Positions 17,122 through 27,804 are shown, counted from the first letter of the stretch. The stretch: DNA of 64,000 nt from Hoyosella subflava DQS3-9A1 (GCF_000214175.1 NC_015564.1:1860001-1924000), one strand, 5' to 3'. Made by a program: numbers and translations. The notes: generated by a model from the sequence alone, not told the origin.

Positions 17122-17180
17122 CGCACGCAGCAAGATATCTGAGAAGTGCCACGAAACTTCACTGACGGGAGCACGAGTAC

Positions 17181-18005
17181 ATGGCGAGGATCGAAGAAGT
17201 CCTAGAGCTCGAGCAGATCGACCGTGACATCTACCGTGGAGCACCGATCGAAACGATACTCCAGCGCACGTTCGGTGGGCAGGTGGCGGGGCAATCGCTG
17301 ATCTCAGCCGTGCGCACTGTCGATCCGGAGTACACCGTGCACTCACTCCACGCGTACTTTCTTCGGCCGGGCAAACCGAAGATCCCGACCGTGTACCGGG
17401 TGGAGCGGATCAGGGAAGGCCGCTCGTTTTGCACGCGCAGGGTTAATGCGCTTCAGGACGGCGAGATCATCTTCGTGATGTCGGCCTCATTTCATCGCGG
17501 TGACAAGGGCCCCGAGCATATGGATGAGATGCCGCCGGTGCCCAAAGCAGAGGATCTGCCCGACTCAGCGGACGCGGCAGAGTTCCGTGATCGCTGGGAG
17601 CTGAAGGAGTGGTCGAATTGGGACTTGCGCATTATCCCGGGTGACCAGACCGAAATGCATCCGCGCCTGGCTGCTCAACAGCGGGTGTGGATGCGGTATC
17701 GGGCACCGTTGCCTGACGACCAAACCACCCATGTCTGCACGCTCGCCTACATGAGCGACATGATGCTCCTTGGTTCAGCGCTGGTCCCGCACCGTGGTGT
17801 AAAGGTTCAAATGGCGTCCCTTGACCACGCGATGTGGTTCTTCCAGCCGTTCCGGGCGGACGAGTGGCTTCTCTATGACCAGACTTCGCCGTTTTCTGGA
17901 TCCGGCCGGTCTCTGACGCAAGGCCGGATCTTCGACGCGCAGGGCAATATGGTCGCCGCGGTGGTCCAGGAGGGGCTCACACGCTGGCTTCAAGAACAGG
18001 GATGA
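17181..18005 (+). CDS. tesB: Acyl-CoA thioesterase II
   Basis: 274 residues with two hotdog domains in tandem. TesB segments are clear: AGQSLISAVRTV, VHSLHAYFLRPG, the LDHAMWFFQPF block with the catalytic aspartate, and VVQEGL with the glutamine of the active site. It hydrolyses medium- and long-chain acyl-CoA to fatty acid and CoA in the cytoplasm. Same position between pdxS and pdxT as Rv2605c in M. tuberculosis. A long inverted repeat follows its stop. Confidence 0.93.
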   Translation: MARIEEVLELEQIDRDIYRGAPIETILQRTFGGQVAGQSLISAVRTVDPEYTVHSLHAYFLRPGKPKIPTVYRVERIREGRSFCTRRVNALQDGEIIFVMSASFHRGDKGPEHMDEMPPVPKAEDLPDSADAAEFRDRWELKEWSNWDLRIIPGDQTEMHPRLAAQQRVWMRYRAPLPDDQTTHVCTLAYMSDMMLLGSALVPHRGVKVQMASLDHAMWFFQPFRADEWLLYDQTSPFSGSGRSLTQGRIFDAQGNMVAAVVQEGLTRWLQEQG

Positions 18006-18032
18006 CCGTCGGCAGATTCCAGCGCTTCTAAC

Positions 18033-18098
18033 CGTTTGCCCACCTTCGAGCGACAATGTCGACTTCCTGAGGCGATGTCGCTCGGAGGTGGGCAAACG
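18033..18098. repeat. 23-bp inverted repeat between tesB and pdxT
   Basis: The arm CGTTTGCCCACCTTCGAGCGACA pairs with the sequence ending GGAGGTGGGCAAACG with a single wobble mismatch across a 20-base loop. It begins 27 bases after the tesB stop and is followed by ATTTT, so it could be a terminator, but the arms are longer than usual for this genome and not GC-only. It may instead be a dispersed palindromic repeat. Confidence 0.7.
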
Positions 18099-18160
18099 AT
18101 TTTGCGGTCGGCATGGGTTCTCGCGGTCATATGTGAGTCAGGCCACTATCGCTGGACGAC

Positions 18161-18172
18161 TATCCTGGCTCG
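18161..18172 (+). promoter_or_regulatory. Leaderless-type -10 element before pdxT
   Basis: TATCCT is followed by exactly six bases and then GTG-ATG. In mycobacteria and relatives a TANNNT hexamer at this distance commonly drives a transcript that begins at the start codon. No ribosome-binding site is visible before pdxT, in agreement. Confidence 0.5.
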
Positions 18173-18793
18173 GTGATGTCCACACCGTTGATAGGCGTAC
18201 TTGCGCTGCAAGGCGATTTCCGCGAGCACATCGCCGCCGTTGAGGCGTGCGGTGCCCGCGCGATCGGTCTGCGCCGCCGAGAAGAAATCGATGCTATCGA
18301 CGGCCTGGTGATTCCGGGCGGCGAATCCACGACGATGAGTCGGCTGCTCACTGCGTTTGAGCTCCTCGACCCGTTGCGTTCACGGCTGAAAGAAGGGCTC
18401 CCCGCTCTCGGTTCGTGTGCCGGAATGATCATGCTCGCGAGTGAAATCCTCGACACGCGGCCGGATGCGCAGCACCTAGATGCCCTTGATATCACGGTGC
18501 GGCGCAATGCTTTCGGTCGCCAGGTCGACTCCTTCGAGGAGGATCTGCACATCGACGGTATCGAGGGCGGGCCGGTTCGGGCTGTGTTCATTCGCGCTCC
18601 CTGGGTTGAGCGGGTAGGCGCGAGTGTCGAGGTGCTTGCCAGGGTCGAGGCGGGCCCCGCGCAAGGGCGCATCGTTGCTGTGCGCGAAAACGCGGTAATC
18701 GCCACGTCGTTCCATCCGGAGGTGACGGGGGATCTGCGAATACATGACTTGTTCGTACAGACGGTCCGTGGATCTACCCTTAACAGCGGGTAA
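18173..18793 (+). CDS. pdxT: Pyridoxal 5'-phosphate synthase, glutaminase subunit PdxT
   Basis: 206 residues from GTG; the next codon is ATG and may be the real start. It is a class I-type glutamine amidotransferase that feeds ammonia to PdxS. The parts of the active site are visible: PGGEST oxyanion region, the nucleophile Cys in GSCAGMI, and the His-Glu pair in FHPEVTG. The RAPWVERVG segment is also typical. Length is normal for PdxT. A -10 element six bases upstream points to leaderless translation. Confidence 0.95.
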   Translation: MMSTPLIGVLALQGDFREHIAAVEACGARAIGLRRREEIDAIDGLVIPGGESTTMSRLLTAFELLDPLRSRLKEGLPALGSCAGMIMLASEILDTRPDAQHLDALDITVRRNAFGRQVDSFEEDLHIDGIEGGPVRAVFIRAPWVERVGASVEVLARVEAGPAQGRIVAVRENAVIATSFHPEVTGDLRIHDLFVQTVRGSTLNSG

Positions 18794-18878
18794 CATCGGC
18801 TGACTGAAGCACTCCGCTTACTCTCTGGTACCACAGGAACTCGGGGAGAAGCACGAACGCCGGAAGGGATGCGCCAGG

Positions 18879-19631
18879 ATGAGCGGCCACTCCAAATGGG
18901 CCACCACAAAGCACAAAAAGGCCGCGATCGACGCGAAGCGAGGCAAGCTTTTCGCCAAGCTGGTCAAGAACGTCGAGGTAGCCGCGCGTACGGGTGGCGG
19001 TGATCCAGCTGGCAACCCTACGCTCTTCGATGCGATACAGAAGGCGAAGAAGGCGTCAGTGCCCAATGACAACATTGAGCGGGCACGTAAACGCGGTTCC
19101 GGCGAGGAAGCGGGCGGTGCCGACTGGCAAACCATCATGTACGAAGGCTACGGACCGAACGGCGTGGCAGTGCTGATCGAATGTCTAACAGACAACCGCA
19201 ATCGCGCTGCCGGTGAAGTGCGTACAGCCATGAGCCGCAACGGCGGCAACATGGCTGACCCCGGTTCTGTGGCCTACCTCTTCTCTCGCAAGGGTGTCGT
19301 CGTCCTGGAGAAAGGCGACCGCACCGAGGATGATGTCCTCATGGCGGTGCTCGAGGCGGGGGCAGAGGAAGTCAATGACCTCGGTGACAGCTTCGAGGTC
19401 GTGTCGGAGCCTGGAGATCTGGTTGCGGTGCGCTCCGCGCTTCAGCAAGACGCGATTGACTACGATTCAGCAGAGCTGAGTTTCCAGCCCTCCGTGAGCG
19501 TCGCCGTCGACGTCGATGGCGCGAGGAAGGTCTTCAAGCTGATCGACGCTCTTGAGGATTGCGACGACGTGCAGAACGTGTACTCGAACGTGGATGTCTC
19601 AGATGAGGTGCTCGAGCAACTCGAAGAGTAA
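18879..19631 (+). CDS. YebC/PmpR-family protein
   Basis: 250 residues, [20 protein letters not shown] at the start, with the three-domain layout and acidic C-terminus of the YebC/TACO1 family. Members have been called transcription regulators; later work shows that YebC-type proteins act on ribosomes stalled at proline runs. Always found near ruvC in actinobacteria (Rv2603c), as here. No DNA-binding motif of classical type is present. Confidence 0.93.
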   Translation: MSGHSKWATTKHKKAAIDAKRGKLFAKLVKNVEVAARTGGGDPAGNPTLFDAIQKAKKASVPNDNIERARKRGSGEEAGGADWQTIMYEGYGPNGVAVLIECLTDNRNRAAGEVRTAMSRNGGNMADPGSVAYLFSRKGVVVLEKGDRTEDDVLMAVLEAGAEEVNDLGDSFEVVSEPGDLVAVRSALQQDAIDYDSAELSFQPSVSVAVDVDGARKVFKLIDALEDCDDVQNVYSNVDVSDEVLEQLEE

Positions 19632-19690
19632 CGACCCGATGTCACCCTAGGCGTTGCGTCACGTTTTCATGCCCGGTCTCCGTTACGCTA

Positions 19691-19706
19691 TCGAACGAAT
19701 GTTCGT
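19691..19706 (+). promoter_or_regulatory. LexA (SOS) box before ruvCAB
   Basis: TCGAACGAATGTTCGT matches the mycobacterial SOS operator TCGAAC-N4-GTTCGA at 11 of 12 defined positions. It lies 33 bases before ruvC, so LexA should repress the ruvC-ruvA-ruvB operon until DNA damage occurs. ruvC is a known LexA target in M. tuberculosis. Confidence 0.85.
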
Positions 19707-19738
19707 AGCTGGTGGCTGGGGTAGGTCGTGGAGGTGGC

Positions 19739-20338
19739 ATGCGTGTCATGGGGGTTGACCCGGGTCTGACTCGGTGCGGCCTGGGCATTGTTGATGCCGG
19801 CAGTGGCCGGGAAGTTGCGCCCATTGCGGTTGATGTCGTCCGAACCCCGCCTGACCTCGAACTGTCCGCCCGCCTGCTGCGGATTGCCACCGCGGCAGAG
19901 GAATGGATGGATCTGCACAGGCCGTCTGTGGTCGCCATCGAGCGTGTCTTTTCCCAGCACAACGTCAGCTCCGTGATGGGGACAGCGCAGGCCGGGGGAG
20001 TTGTGGCCCTGGCGGCAGCGCGACGCGGCATTCCGGTTGCGTTTCACACACCAAGTCAGGTGAAGTCGGCGGTAACCGGAAACGGGTCCGCCGGGAAGGA
20101 GCAGGTCATCGCGATGGTGACCAGGATCCTCAATTTGCCCACACCGCCACGGCCCGCCGATGCGGCTGATGCACTTGCGCTGGCAATCTGTCACTGCTGG
20201 CGCGCGCCTATGCTCGACCGAATGGCACAAGCTGAGGCACTGGCGGCTACTGCACGCAAGAAATACCAGGCCCGCCTGGCTGCAGAGCGGCGCGCCCAGA
20301 AGAAAGTCAGCCAGAGCAAAGCCAGGGGAACGAAATGA
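19739..20338 (+). CDS. ruvC: Crossover junction endodeoxyribonuclease RuvC
   Basis: 199 residues from an ATG with GGAGGTGG directly upstream; a longer in-frame start adds a Gly-rich leader through the ribosome-binding site and is rejected. RuvC resolves Holliday junctions as a dimer using four acidic residues; Asp7 (GVDPG), Glu68 (AIERV) and Asp141/Asp144 (ADAADALA) are visible. The last 35 residues are a basic Ala/Lys/Arg tail. Its stop overlaps the ruvA start by four bases. Confidence 0.96.
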   Translation: MRVMGVDPGLTRCGLGIVDAGSGREVAPIAVDVVRTPPDLELSARLLRIATAAEEWMDLHRPSVVAIERVFSQHNVSSVMGTAQAGGVVALAAARRGIPVAFHTPSQVKSAVTGNGSAGKEQVIAMVTRILNLPTPPRPADAADALALAICHCWRAPMLDRMAQAEALAATARKKYQARLAAERRAQKKVSQSKARGTK

Positions 20339-20940
20339 TTGCCTCGATCCGGGGGCCGGTGCTTTCTATCGGTCTCGATCACGCCGTCCTTGAAGCTGCT
20401 GGCGTGGGGTACCGCATCAATGCGACTCCGGGGACGCTGTCAACGTTGTCACGAGGTTCGGATGCTCGCCTGCTCACCACGATGGTGGTTCGCGAAGACT
20501 CGATGACGCTTTACGGGTTTCCTGATGAGGAATCACGTGAGTTGTTCACCTTGCTGCAGACAGTTACCGGGGTGGGGCCACGCCTCGCCATGGCCGTGCT
20601 CGCAGTGCTCGAGCCGCAGCTACTGCGTACTGCGCTGGCGGAGGGTGACGTCCGAGCATTGACCAGGGTCCCAGGGGTAGGTAAGCGGGTGGCTGAGCGT
20701 CTGGTCGTCGACCTCCGTGACAAAGTTGGTCCTGTGCACCCGAGTACGACGGACGCACCGATCGTGGGCCCGCGGAGTAGTAGCGTTGTGCAAGACCAGG
20801 TGGCTGAAGCGCTGGTCGGGCTGGGATTCAGCGCAGCGCAGGCAGAACAGGCGACGGCTGAAGCGGCGCAATTGCAGCCCGAGGCGTCGAACTCAACGCT
20901 GCTGCGTACCGCTCTCGCTTCCCTGGGGAAGAACAAATGA
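20335..20940 (+). CDS. ruvA: Holliday junction branch migration protein RuvA
   Basis: 201 residues: OB-fold (about 1-62), two helix-hairpin-helix motifs ([17 protein letters not shown] and [19 protein letters not shown]), and after a flexible linker the C-terminal RuvB-binding helices ([18 protein letters not shown]). As a tetramer it holds the four-way junction flat and loads the RuvB motor. Overlaps both neighbours by four bases, so translation of ruvCAB is coupled. Induction is expected through the LexA box before ruvC. Confidence 0.96.
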   Translation: MIASIRGPVLSIGLDHAVLEAAGVGYRINATPGTLSTLSRGSDARLLTTMVVREDSMTLYGFPDEESRELFTLLQTVTGVGPRLAMAVLAVLEPQLLRTALAEGDVRALTRVPGVGKRVAERLVVDLRDKVGPVHPSTTDAPIVGPRSSSVVQDQVAEALVGLGFSAAQAEQATAEAAQLQPEASNSTLLRTALASLGKNK

Positions 20941-22025
20941 GCGAGACTGCTGATGACCCAGATATCCCGATGTCGTCGCAACTTGTCGAGGGCGACAACG
21001 ATGTTGAAGGCAGTCTGCGGCCTAAGAGTCTCCGCGACTTCACCGGCCAGCCAAAGGTGCGGGAGCAGTTAGATCTCGTCCTCTCGGGCGCGAAGCAGCG
21101 CGGGTCGGCTCCCGACCACATTTTGCTGTCGGGGCCGCCCGGCCTGGGCAAAACCAGCCTCGCCATGATCATCGCCGGTGAACTCGGGACATCGCTGCGG
21201 CTGACCTCAGGGCCGGCACTCGAGCGCCCCGGTGATCTCGCTGCGATGCTCAGCAACCTGGTCGAAGGCGACGTTCTGTTCATCGACGAGATTCACCGAA
21301 TCTCCAGGCCGGCCGAGGAAATGCTCTACTTGGCGATGGAAGACTTCAGAGTCGATGTTGTTGTCGGGAAAGGGCCAGGAGCTACGTCGATTCCGCTGGA
21401 AATCGCACCGTTCACGCTCGTGGGCGCGACCACCCGGTCCGGCGCGTTGACGGGGCCTTTGCGCGATCGTTTCGGATTCACCGGGCACATGGATTTCTAC
21501 GAACCGTGGGAGCTGCAGAGCATCCTCGCGCGCTCGGCACGAATTCTGGGTGTCAGCCTCCAAGACGATGCGGGCGCGGAGATCGCGCGCAGGTCACGTG
21601 GGACACCGCGAATCGCTAACCGGCTCCTGCGCCGTGTCCGCGATTATGCGGAGGTGCGTGCTGACGGCGTCGTGTCTCTTGATATCGCGCGCGCCGCACT
21701 CGCGGTGTATGACGTCGATGACCTTGGCCTTGACCGGCTCGACAGAGCAGTTCTGCAGGCGCTGGTGCGCAGCTTCAACGGCGGGCCGGTCGGCGCAGCC
21801 ACCCTTGCCGTAGCGGTCGGTGAAGAACCAGCGACGGTCGAAGAGGTGTGTGAACCCTACCTAGTGCGAGCGGGTATGCTCGCGCGCACACCCCGTGGCC
21901 GTGTCGCGACGGTGACGGCGTGGGAGCATCTGGGACTTGTGCCTCCAGCCGACACCGCCATCGCGGGGATCGCGGTGCGTCAGAAGGAAGAAACTATTTC
22001 CCTTTTCGACTCTGATGACCTGTGA
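20937..22025 (+). CDS. ruvB: Holliday junction branch migration ATPase RuvB
   Basis: 362 residues of the AAA+ family. Walker A is GPPGLGKTS, Walker B FIDEIHR, sensor 1 GATTRSG, and the arginine finger/sensor 2 region [15 protein letters not shown] follows; a winged helix closes the protein. It drives branch migration as hexameric rings on both sides of RuvA. Start overlaps the ruvA stop (ATGA). The operon ends here; yajC begins 103 bases later. Confidence 0.97.
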   Translation: MSETADDPDIPMSSQLVEGDNDVEGSLRPKSLRDFTGQPKVREQLDLVLSGAKQRGSAPDHILLSGPPGLGKTSLAMIIAGELGTSLRLTSGPALERPGDLAAMLSNLVEGDVLFIDEIHRISRPAEEMLYLAMEDFRVDVVVGKGPGATSIPLEIAPFTLVGATTRSGALTGPLRDRFGFTGHMDFYEPWELQSILARSARILGVSLQDDAGAEIARRSRGTPRIANRLLRRVRDYAEVRADGVVSLDIARAALAVYDVDDLGLDRLDRAVLQALVRSFNGGPVGAATLAVAVGEEPATVEEVCEPYLVRAGMLARTPRGRVATVTAWEHLGLVPPADTAIAGIAVRQKEETISLFDSDDL

Positions 22026-22128
22026 GCCGTGATAACTCGGCATCGGCCACTGTTGATGGCACACTGGTGTACTGGTTGGGCGAGCAGCGCCTGACCACGC
22101 ATACCTCGACTCAAGGATTGACACACTG

Positions 22129-22506
22129 ATGGAACTGCTCCTGCCGCTTCTCGTGCTCCTGCTACTCGTTCCACTGTTTCTCTCGGTGCGGCGGCAGAAG
22201 AAGGAAGTCGACCGCCAAAGGTCCCTGCAGGACGCGCTCACGATCGGTGACCGTGTCATGACTACGTCCGGCATGTACGGCGATGTCGTGGCAATCGCGG
22301 ACACCACAGTTGACCTCGAGATCGCTCCCGGCGTGGTGACGACGTGGCTGCGTGTAGTGGTGCGCGACATCGTGACAGAAGACACGGACGAACTGAGTGA
22401 CACGTTCGAGCAGGCCGGAACTGATGATTCTTCCGCCGGTCCGGGTTCACCCGAGGGGAATGCGCCCGAAGGTTTCAATCAGCGGGGACCCGAACCCGGC
22501 AGGTAG
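22129..22506 (+). CDS. yajC: Preprotein translocase subunit YajC
   Basis: 125 residues: one N-terminal span (about 2-20), then basic RRQKKEVDRQRSLQDAL and the conserved IGDRVMTTSGMYGDVVAI, with a Ser/Glu/Pro-rich tail. YajC is the small membrane partner of SecDF in the Sec translocon holo-complex. It is followed by secD and secF in the standard order. Confidence 0.93.
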   Translation: MELLLPLLVLLLLVPLFLSVRRQKKEVDRQRSLQDALTIGDRVMTTSGMYGDVVAIADTTVDLEIAPGVVTTWLRVVVRDIVTEDTDELSDTFEQAGTDDSSAGPGSPEGNAPEGFNQRGPEPGR

Positions 22507-22558
22507 TAACCGGCACCCGTGACCGGCACGCGCCGGTCACTTTCAAGGAGAATCGTTC

Positions 22559-24151
22559 GTGGCATCGTCGAGTAGACGGAAATACCCTCTCCGGGTGCTG
22601 AGCGCCTTCGGAGTTCTTTTTGTACTGTGTTACACACTGATCCTCTTCACCGGTGACCGTGGAGCAACTCCGCGCTTGGGCGTTGATCTCCAGGGTGGTA
22701 CCCGTGTCGTGCTTACCGCGATCACGCCAGACGGGTCGAGGCCAAGCGAGGACGCGCTCCGGCAAGCACAGCAGATCATTTCGACTCGAATCGACGGGCT
22801 CGGTGTCGCTGGCTCCGAGGTGATTGTCGACGGTGACAACCTCGTCATCACCGTTCCTGGGCAGGACGGCGCTCAGGCGCGAACCCTCGGTGAGACCGCG
22901 CGAATGTTCGTGCGCCCAGTCATCGGATCGCAGCCTGCCCCAGATGCGCCGGCTGAGGGCGAGGACGATGAAGGCGCTGCGGACGACGATAGCGAGCCTG
23001 TTTCAGAGGTTCTCGATCCGGATGAACTCGCGGCTCAGATAAGTGAGGCCCGTGATCTGAGGCAGAGCGACGATCCCGCGGTGCAGGAGGAGGCCCTCAC
23101 GTCACACGAGTGCGCCCCGACGGACATTCTTGCTGGCAATGATCTTCCGGATCGTCCACTCGTGACCTGCAGCAATGACGGGGCGATGGTTTACCTGCTC
23201 GGTCCGGTCTTCATCGAGGGCGAAGACATTGATAGCGGCAGTGTGAGTGATGGTTACAACCAGCAACAGGCACGCTGGGAGGTCTCGTTCCGGTTCGGCG
23301 GCGATGCAGGCCGCGACTGGGCTACGTTCACACGGGAAAACGTTGGGCAGCAGGCCGCATTTGTGCTGGACACCGCGGTGGTGAGTGCACCCGTTATTCG
23401 GGAACCAACCCCTGCAGGCAGTGCGACCTCGATTTCTGGAAACTTCACGCAAGATGAAGTTCGCGACCTCGCGAACCAGCTACGCTACGGTGCTCTCCCG
23501 TTGTCCTTCGACTCGTCACAGGCGGTGACAGTCTCGGCGACTCTCGGTCTTGCCTCCCTAGAAGCAGGGCTTATCGCGGGCGGGATCGCGATGGTCGCCG
23601 TGCTGCTCTACTCGCTGCTCTACTATCGCCTGCTCGGTGTTGTCGCAGCGTTCTCACTGACACTGGCCGGCATGATCGTGTACGGCATTCTTGTGCTGCT
23701 AGGCAGATACGTGAACTTCACGCTAGATCTGGCGGCGATAGCCGGCTTCATCATCGGTATCGGTATGACGGCCGACTCGTTCATCGTCTTTTTCGAACGA
23801 ATAAAGGACGAGATGCGGGAGGGACGAAGTTTCCGTTCCGCGGTGGAGCGGGGCTGGCAGCGGGCCCGCCGCACAATTCTGACGGGTAATGCTGTGTCTT
23901 TCATCGCTGCGGCGATTCTGTACGCCCTCGCTGTGGGACAGGTGAAGGGTTTCGCGTTCGCGCTAGGCCTGGTCACCATTCTTGACCTGGTAGTGGTGTT
24001 CATGGTCACGTATCCGATTCTGGCCCTGGCGACCAAGTCGAAGCTCCTGTCCAACCCCCGTTTCAATGGGCTTGGTGCAATCACTCAAGTCGCTCGTGAG
24101 CGTGCGGCGCTTGCGGAGGCACCGAGTGCGTCGAAGGAGGCGCAGCAATGA
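22559..24151 (+). CDS. secD: Protein translocase subunit SecD
   Basis: 530 residues from GTG with AAGGAG 8 bases upstream. One N-terminal span, a long external P1 domain, then five spans from about 330. Typical pieces are [33 protein letters not shown], and [20 protein letters not shown] with the proton-relay type Asp. SecD with SecF pulls exported proteins out using the proton gradient. The P1 domain carries an acidic insertion at about 123-150 (Glu/Asp runs), common in actinobacterial SecD. Confidence 0.96.
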   Translation: MASSSRRKYPLRVLSAFGVLFVLCYTLILFTGDRGATPRLGVDLQGGTRVVLTAITPDGSRPSEDALRQAQQIISTRIDGLGVAGSEVIVDGDNLVITVPGQDGAQARTLGETARMFVRPVIGSQPAPDAPAEGEDDEGAADDDSEPVSEVLDPDELAAQISEARDLRQSDDPAVQEEALTSHECAPTDILAGNDLPDRPLVTCSNDGAMVYLLGPVFIEGEDIDSGSVSDGYNQQQARWEVSFRFGGDAGRDWATFTRENVGQQAAFVLDTAVVSAPVIREPTPAGSATSISGNFTQDEVRDLANQLRYGALPLSFDSSQAVTVSATLGLASLEAGLIAGGIAMVAVLLYSLLYYRLLGVVAAFSLTLAGMIVYGILVLLGRYVNFTLDLAAIAGFIIGIGMTADSFIVFFERIKDEMREGRSFRSAVERGWQRARRTILTGNAVSFIAAAILYALAVGQVKGFAFALGLVTILDLVVVFMVTYPILALATKSKLLSNPRFNGLGAITQVARERAALAEAPSASKEAQQ

Positions 24152-25410
24152 CCAGTCCCGATGCGGCCACATCACCGGCCCCGGTACCGCCCGGGGCGCC
24201 CCGGGCCGATGAGCTTCCACGCCACGGCTTCTTTTACGGGCTCTATACCGGAACGGGTGCGTTCAACATTGTCGGGCGCAAGAACCTTTTCTTCCTGATT
24301 GCTGGCGCAATCGTGGCCATATCGATCGTGGGGATCCTCATCCGTGGTTTCACCTTCGGCATTGATTTCGCCGGTGGAACGCGGGTTGACTTCCCTGCTG
24401 GTCAGGTAAGTGTGCAAGAAGCGGAAGAGGTCTTCACTGACACGCTGGGAATTTCGCCTACGACCTCGCAGGTTGTAGGTACAGGTGCCACCGCGTCGAT
24501 CCAGATCCGGTCCGAAGCTCTTGAGGAGCCGCAGATCCAGGCAGTACAGCGGGCGTTGTTTGAGGCGTTCCAGCCGTTAGACGAAACTGGAACACCGAAC
24601 ATCAACGCGATCAGCGTCGCGGGAGTTAGCGAAACATGGGGCGACCAGGTCACTGAGCAGGCGATCATTGCGCTAATCGTCTTCTTCGTGATCGTATGCG
24701 GGTATATCGCGCTGCGATTCGAGTGGTACATGGCGCTTGCGGCGATGGCCGCCGTGACCTTTGATCTGACTGTCACGGCCGGGGTTTACGCGATTGTCGG
24801 TTTCGAGGTCAGCCCGGCAACCATCATCGGTTTGCTGACGATCTTGGGCTATTCGCTGTACGACACGGTCGTTGTGTTCGACAAGGTTCAGGAGAACACG
24901 CGCGGCGTTACCCAGACTACGCGGCGAACCTACGCTGAACAGGCCAATCTCGGCGTGAATCAGACCCTGATGCGTTCCTTCAACACGTCCCTTATCAGCG
25001 TCTTGCCCATCGCGTCGCTGATGATCGTGGCGGTCTGGATGCTCGGTGTGGGGACACTGAAGGATCTGGCGCTCGTGCAGCTCGTCGGTGTCCTCGTCGG
25101 AACCTACTCCTCGATCTTCTTCGCAACTCCGCTGCTGGTGTGGATGAAGCAGCGAACGGAAGAAATCAAAGAGCACACCAGCCGGGTGATGGAGAAACGT
25201 GCCGAACGCACGGGGGCACTCGCCGCAGCTACGGTTGGCGCTGGCACTGCGGTCACCGGAAATCCTGTTGCGGCCAGGACTCCGGAAAGCGCAAGCGGCA
25301 CAGTCAGTGGTGAAGAAGCGTCTCCACCAGCAGGGGGCATCGCTCCAGGTGGGCGTAGGGGCCGCGCCCCGAGCCCAGGAGCCCGGCCCACAGGCAAGCG
25401 GAAGCGGTGA
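24148..25410 (+). CDS. secF: Protein translocase subunit SecF
   Basis: 420 residues, overlapping the secD stop by four bases (ATGA). Six spans with the SecF signature [13 protein letters not shown] at the first external domain and [18 protein letters not shown] in span 4. Both ends are extended: about 35 Pro/Ala-rich residues before the first span and about 75 Ala/Gly/Arg-rich residues after the last one, likely disordered in the cytoplasm. Works with SecD and YajC. Confidence 0.96.
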   Translation: MTSPDAATSPAPVPPGAPRADELPRHGFFYGLYTGTGAFNIVGRKNLFFLIAGAIVAISIVGILIRGFTFGIDFAGGTRVDFPAGQVSVQEAEEVFTDTLGISPTTSQVVGTGATASIQIRSEALEEPQIQAVQRALFEAFQPLDETGTPNINAISVAGVSETWGDQVTEQAIIALIVFFVIVCGYIALRFEWYMALAAMAAVTFDLTVTAGVYAIVGFEVSPATIIGLLTILGYSLYDTVVVFDKVQENTRGVTQTTRRTYAEQANLGVNQTLMRSFNTSLISVLPIASLMIVAVWMLGVGTLKDLALVQLVGVLVGTYSSIFFATPLLVWMKQRTEEIKEHTSRVMEKRAERTGALAAATVGAGTAVTGNPVAARTPESASGTVSGEEASPPAGGIAPGGRRGRAPSPGARPTGKRKR

Positions 25411-25438
25411 CAATTCTGTCCTGGAAGGATGGCCGGGA

Positions 25439-27175
25439 ATGAGCGGACGGTCCAGAATGCGGAGGACGAAAGCGGGGATCGCTGGACTTGCGGTGGTGGC
25501 GACCACGGGCAGCCTGGCGAGTTGTGCAACCTCAGATCCGCTGCGTGAAGTCACTCTCGGCTACGCCGTTGACGCGCCAATCACCACATACAACGCAAAT
25601 ACTGTCACTGGCGCTCTGTCCGCGGGCCCAGCCATATTCGGACGCGTGCTCACCGGATTGAGCTATCCCGGACCAGAAGGTGCACCCCTTGAGGACCGGG
25701 ACTTCGGGACAATCGAACAGATAGCAGGCGAAGCGTTTACGTTCCAGGTGACGATTCGCGACGAAGCCGTCTTCTCTGATGGCGAGCCCATCACGTGTGA
25801 CGATCTCGTGCTGGCGTGGGCGGCGGGTAGTGGCCGCTTCACCGTCGACGACCCTGACTCGGAAGAGACGCGTCCCCTGTTCGACGCAGCCAGCGACTGG
25901 GGCTTCGCTGATGTCGAGAACGTCGCGTGCGAGCCGGGGACGAAACAGGCACGAGTGGAACTGCGTGCGGGACGCCCGTTCACTGATTGGCGGGCGCTGT
26001 TTTCCGCGACCACTGTGATGCCTTCCCATGTGGCAGGTCGTGCGGCCGATGTACCGGACATCGTTGGGGCAGTCGCCTCGGAAGATCTTGACGCACTCGG
26101 GCGGCTCGCAGAGTTCTGGAACACCGGGTGGACTCTCGAGCCCGGGGCGCTGGATCTCTCCCTTTATCCGTCGTCTGGGCCGTACATGATCGAGTCGTTC
26201 TCCGAAGAGAACGGTCTGATTCTGGAGCGCAATCCGCAGTGGTGGGGCGAGCCGCCAAGGACGCCAAGGATTGCGGTGTGGACCGGCAGGGAAATTCGTG
26301 ACGCGGTCGCTCGGGATGACGCTCATGTGGTTGATGTCGGGGCGGGGTCCGTCGCGGGGCTAGACCTCGGCGGTTTCACCGAACAGCTGGTGCCAGCGCT
26401 CAATATCGAGCAGCTGATCTTCAACACCAGGGGCATCTTCGGCAATGTCGATGCGAGACGCGCGTTCACCGCGTGTGTCCCGCGGCAGCGGATCGCTGAT
26501 GACATCGTGGCGCCGGTGTACGAAGATTCCGCCAATCTCGGCGAGCGGTACGGGCCGGTTGCAAGTTCGCGTGTAGTTCCGGTCGGCGCGGCAGGGTACG
26601 ACTTCATTGCCGGACCCGCGCAGCAGGCCTATCTGCAGCCTGATATCGAGGCGGCGCGTGCGTTCCCTGAACTTGACGGTGCACGTATCCGGGTGGGCTA
26701 CACGGGGCCTGACCGGCGACGCGAGGAGATCGTGTCGTTTCTTGCACGGACATGCAGTGAAGCAGGCATCATCGTGCAGAACGTGAGCTCTCCCGCGTTT
26801 GACCCTAGCGAGGCAATGCAGGCAGGCGAGGTCGACATTGTCGTGGGCGGCAGCGGTGGAGTTCAAGGACCCGGTGGACTGCGGTCTGCGGGCGCGCAAC
26901 TCGTGACCCTGCATTCACGCAGCCCGCTCAATATCGGTGCGTTCAGCTTCGAGGCGCTGGACGGGGTCATCGCCGAACTCGCTATCACAGGACAGCAGGA
27001 TGCTCGCTTCGAGAGGCTTGCGGAGGCCGAGCGAATCATGTGGGGCGAACTTCCGTCGGTACCTCTGTCCGTGCAGCCGCGCGTGACCGCTCACGATGAC
27101 GTGGTAGTCGGGGTGGTTCCCAATGGGTCCAAGGCAGGCGCGGGGTGGAATATGGACAAGTGGGCGCGGGAGTGA
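25439..27175 (+). CDS. Peptide-binding lipoprotein, ABC transporter family 5
   Basis: 578 residues from the ATG with GGAAGGA upstream; a much longer in-frame reading through the secF end is not protein-like. The start is a lipoprotein signal (LASC, Cys29). The rest fits solute-binding protein family 5 (DppA/OppA): YPGPEGAPLEDRDFG, ITCDDLVLAWAAGSGRF, GPYMIESFSEENGLILERNPQWWG and FNTRGIFGNVDARRAF. It should sit outside the membrane and bind peptides or similar ligands. No permease genes are nearby. Position between secF and apt matches Rv2585c of M. tuberculosis. Confidence 0.9.
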   Translation: MSGRSRMRRTKAGIAGLAVVATTGSLASCATSDPLREVTLGYAVDAPITTYNANTVTGALSAGPAIFGRVLTGLSYPGPEGAPLEDRDFGTIEQIAGEAFTFQVTIRDEAVFSDGEPITCDDLVLAWAAGSGRFTVDDPDSEETRPLFDAASDWGFADVENVACEPGTKQARVELRAGRPFTDWRALFSATTVMPSHVAGRAADVPDIVGAVASEDLDALGRLAEFWNTGWTLEPGALDLSLYPSSGPYMIESFSEENGLILERNPQWWGEPPRTPRIAVWTGREIRDAVARDDAHVVDVGAGSVAGLDLGGFTEQLVPALNIEQLIFNTRGIFGNVDARRAFTACVPRQRIADDIVAPVYEDSANLGERYGPVASSRVVPVGAAGYDFIAGPAQQAYLQPDIEAARAFPELDGARIRVGYTGPDRRREEIVSFLARTCSEAGIIVQNVSSPAFDPSEAMQAGEVDIVVGGSGGVQGPGGLRSAGAQLVTLHSRSPLNIGAFSFEALDGVIAELAITGQQDARFERLAEAERIMWGELPSVPLSVQPRVTAHDDVVVGVVPNGSKAGAGWNMDKWARE

Positions 27176-27199
27176 AGCCGGGAAGACACGGAGCCGCCG

Positions 27200-27748
27200 A
27201 TGAGCGCTGACGAGTCGGCGGGAGACTATATTGCCCGCCTCACCCGCACGGTGCCCGACTTCCCCCAGCCAGGCGTGACATTCGCAGACCTCACTCCGGT
27301 ATTCGCGGATCCAGCGGGTTTGCGGGTCATTGTGAATGGCCTGGTGGAGGCGGTACACGCTCCGGGCGTCGGTGAGGTTGATCTCGTCGCCGGTATCGAC
27401 TCCCGCGGTTTCCTGCTCGGCTCCGGCGTGGCTCTGATGCTTGGTACTGGAGTGCTGGCGATCCGTAAAGCAGGAAAGTTACCGCCTCCCGTACACAGCC
27501 GTGAGTACACCCTCGAGTATGGCAACGCTGCTCTCGAGATCCCCGCCGACGGCATAGCGTTCGAGGGGCGCCGTGTCCTCGTGATCGACGACGTTCTCGC
27601 GACGGGCGGGACGCTGTGTGCTGCGGTGGATCTACTGAGAAGCGCCGGTGCGGAGGTCGTTGCAGCTGCGGTGGTGGTCGAAATTGCGCAGCTCCGGGGC
27701 CGCGATCTTCTCGGAGGGGTACCACTGACAGCGCTGTCGCTCCAGTGA
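27200..27748 (+). CDS. apt: Adenine phosphoribosyltransferase
   Basis: 182 residues. The PRPP-binding motif is VLVIDDVLATGGT, the flexible loop region contains KAGKLPPPVHSREYTLEYG, and the start PDFPQPGVTFADLTPVFAD is typical of Apt. It salvages adenine to AMP with PRPP in the cytoplasm. Begins 24 bases after the lipoprotein stop and lies ahead of relA; this trio is conserved in Mycobacteriales. Confidence 0.95.
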   Translation: MSADESAGDYIARLTRTVPDFPQPGVTFADLTPVFADPAGLRVIVNGLVEAVHAPGVGEVDLVAGIDSRGFLLGSGVALMLGTGVLAIRKAGKLPPPVHSREYTLEYGNAALEIPADGIAFEGRRVLVIDDVLATGGTLCAAVDLLRSAGAEVVAAAVVVEIAQLRGRDLLGGVPLTALSLQ

Positions 27749-27804
27749 GGTTTAGAGTTGCATGAGAGTGATAGGACATCGATGCGTAAGCCAGGCGCCG
27801 ACGA

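Noticed and set aside
25199-25438. Upstream extension of the peptide-binding lipoprotein
   Set aside because: Overlaps the secF end in another frame and would bury the lipoprotein signal; the ATG with GGAAGGA is clearly better.
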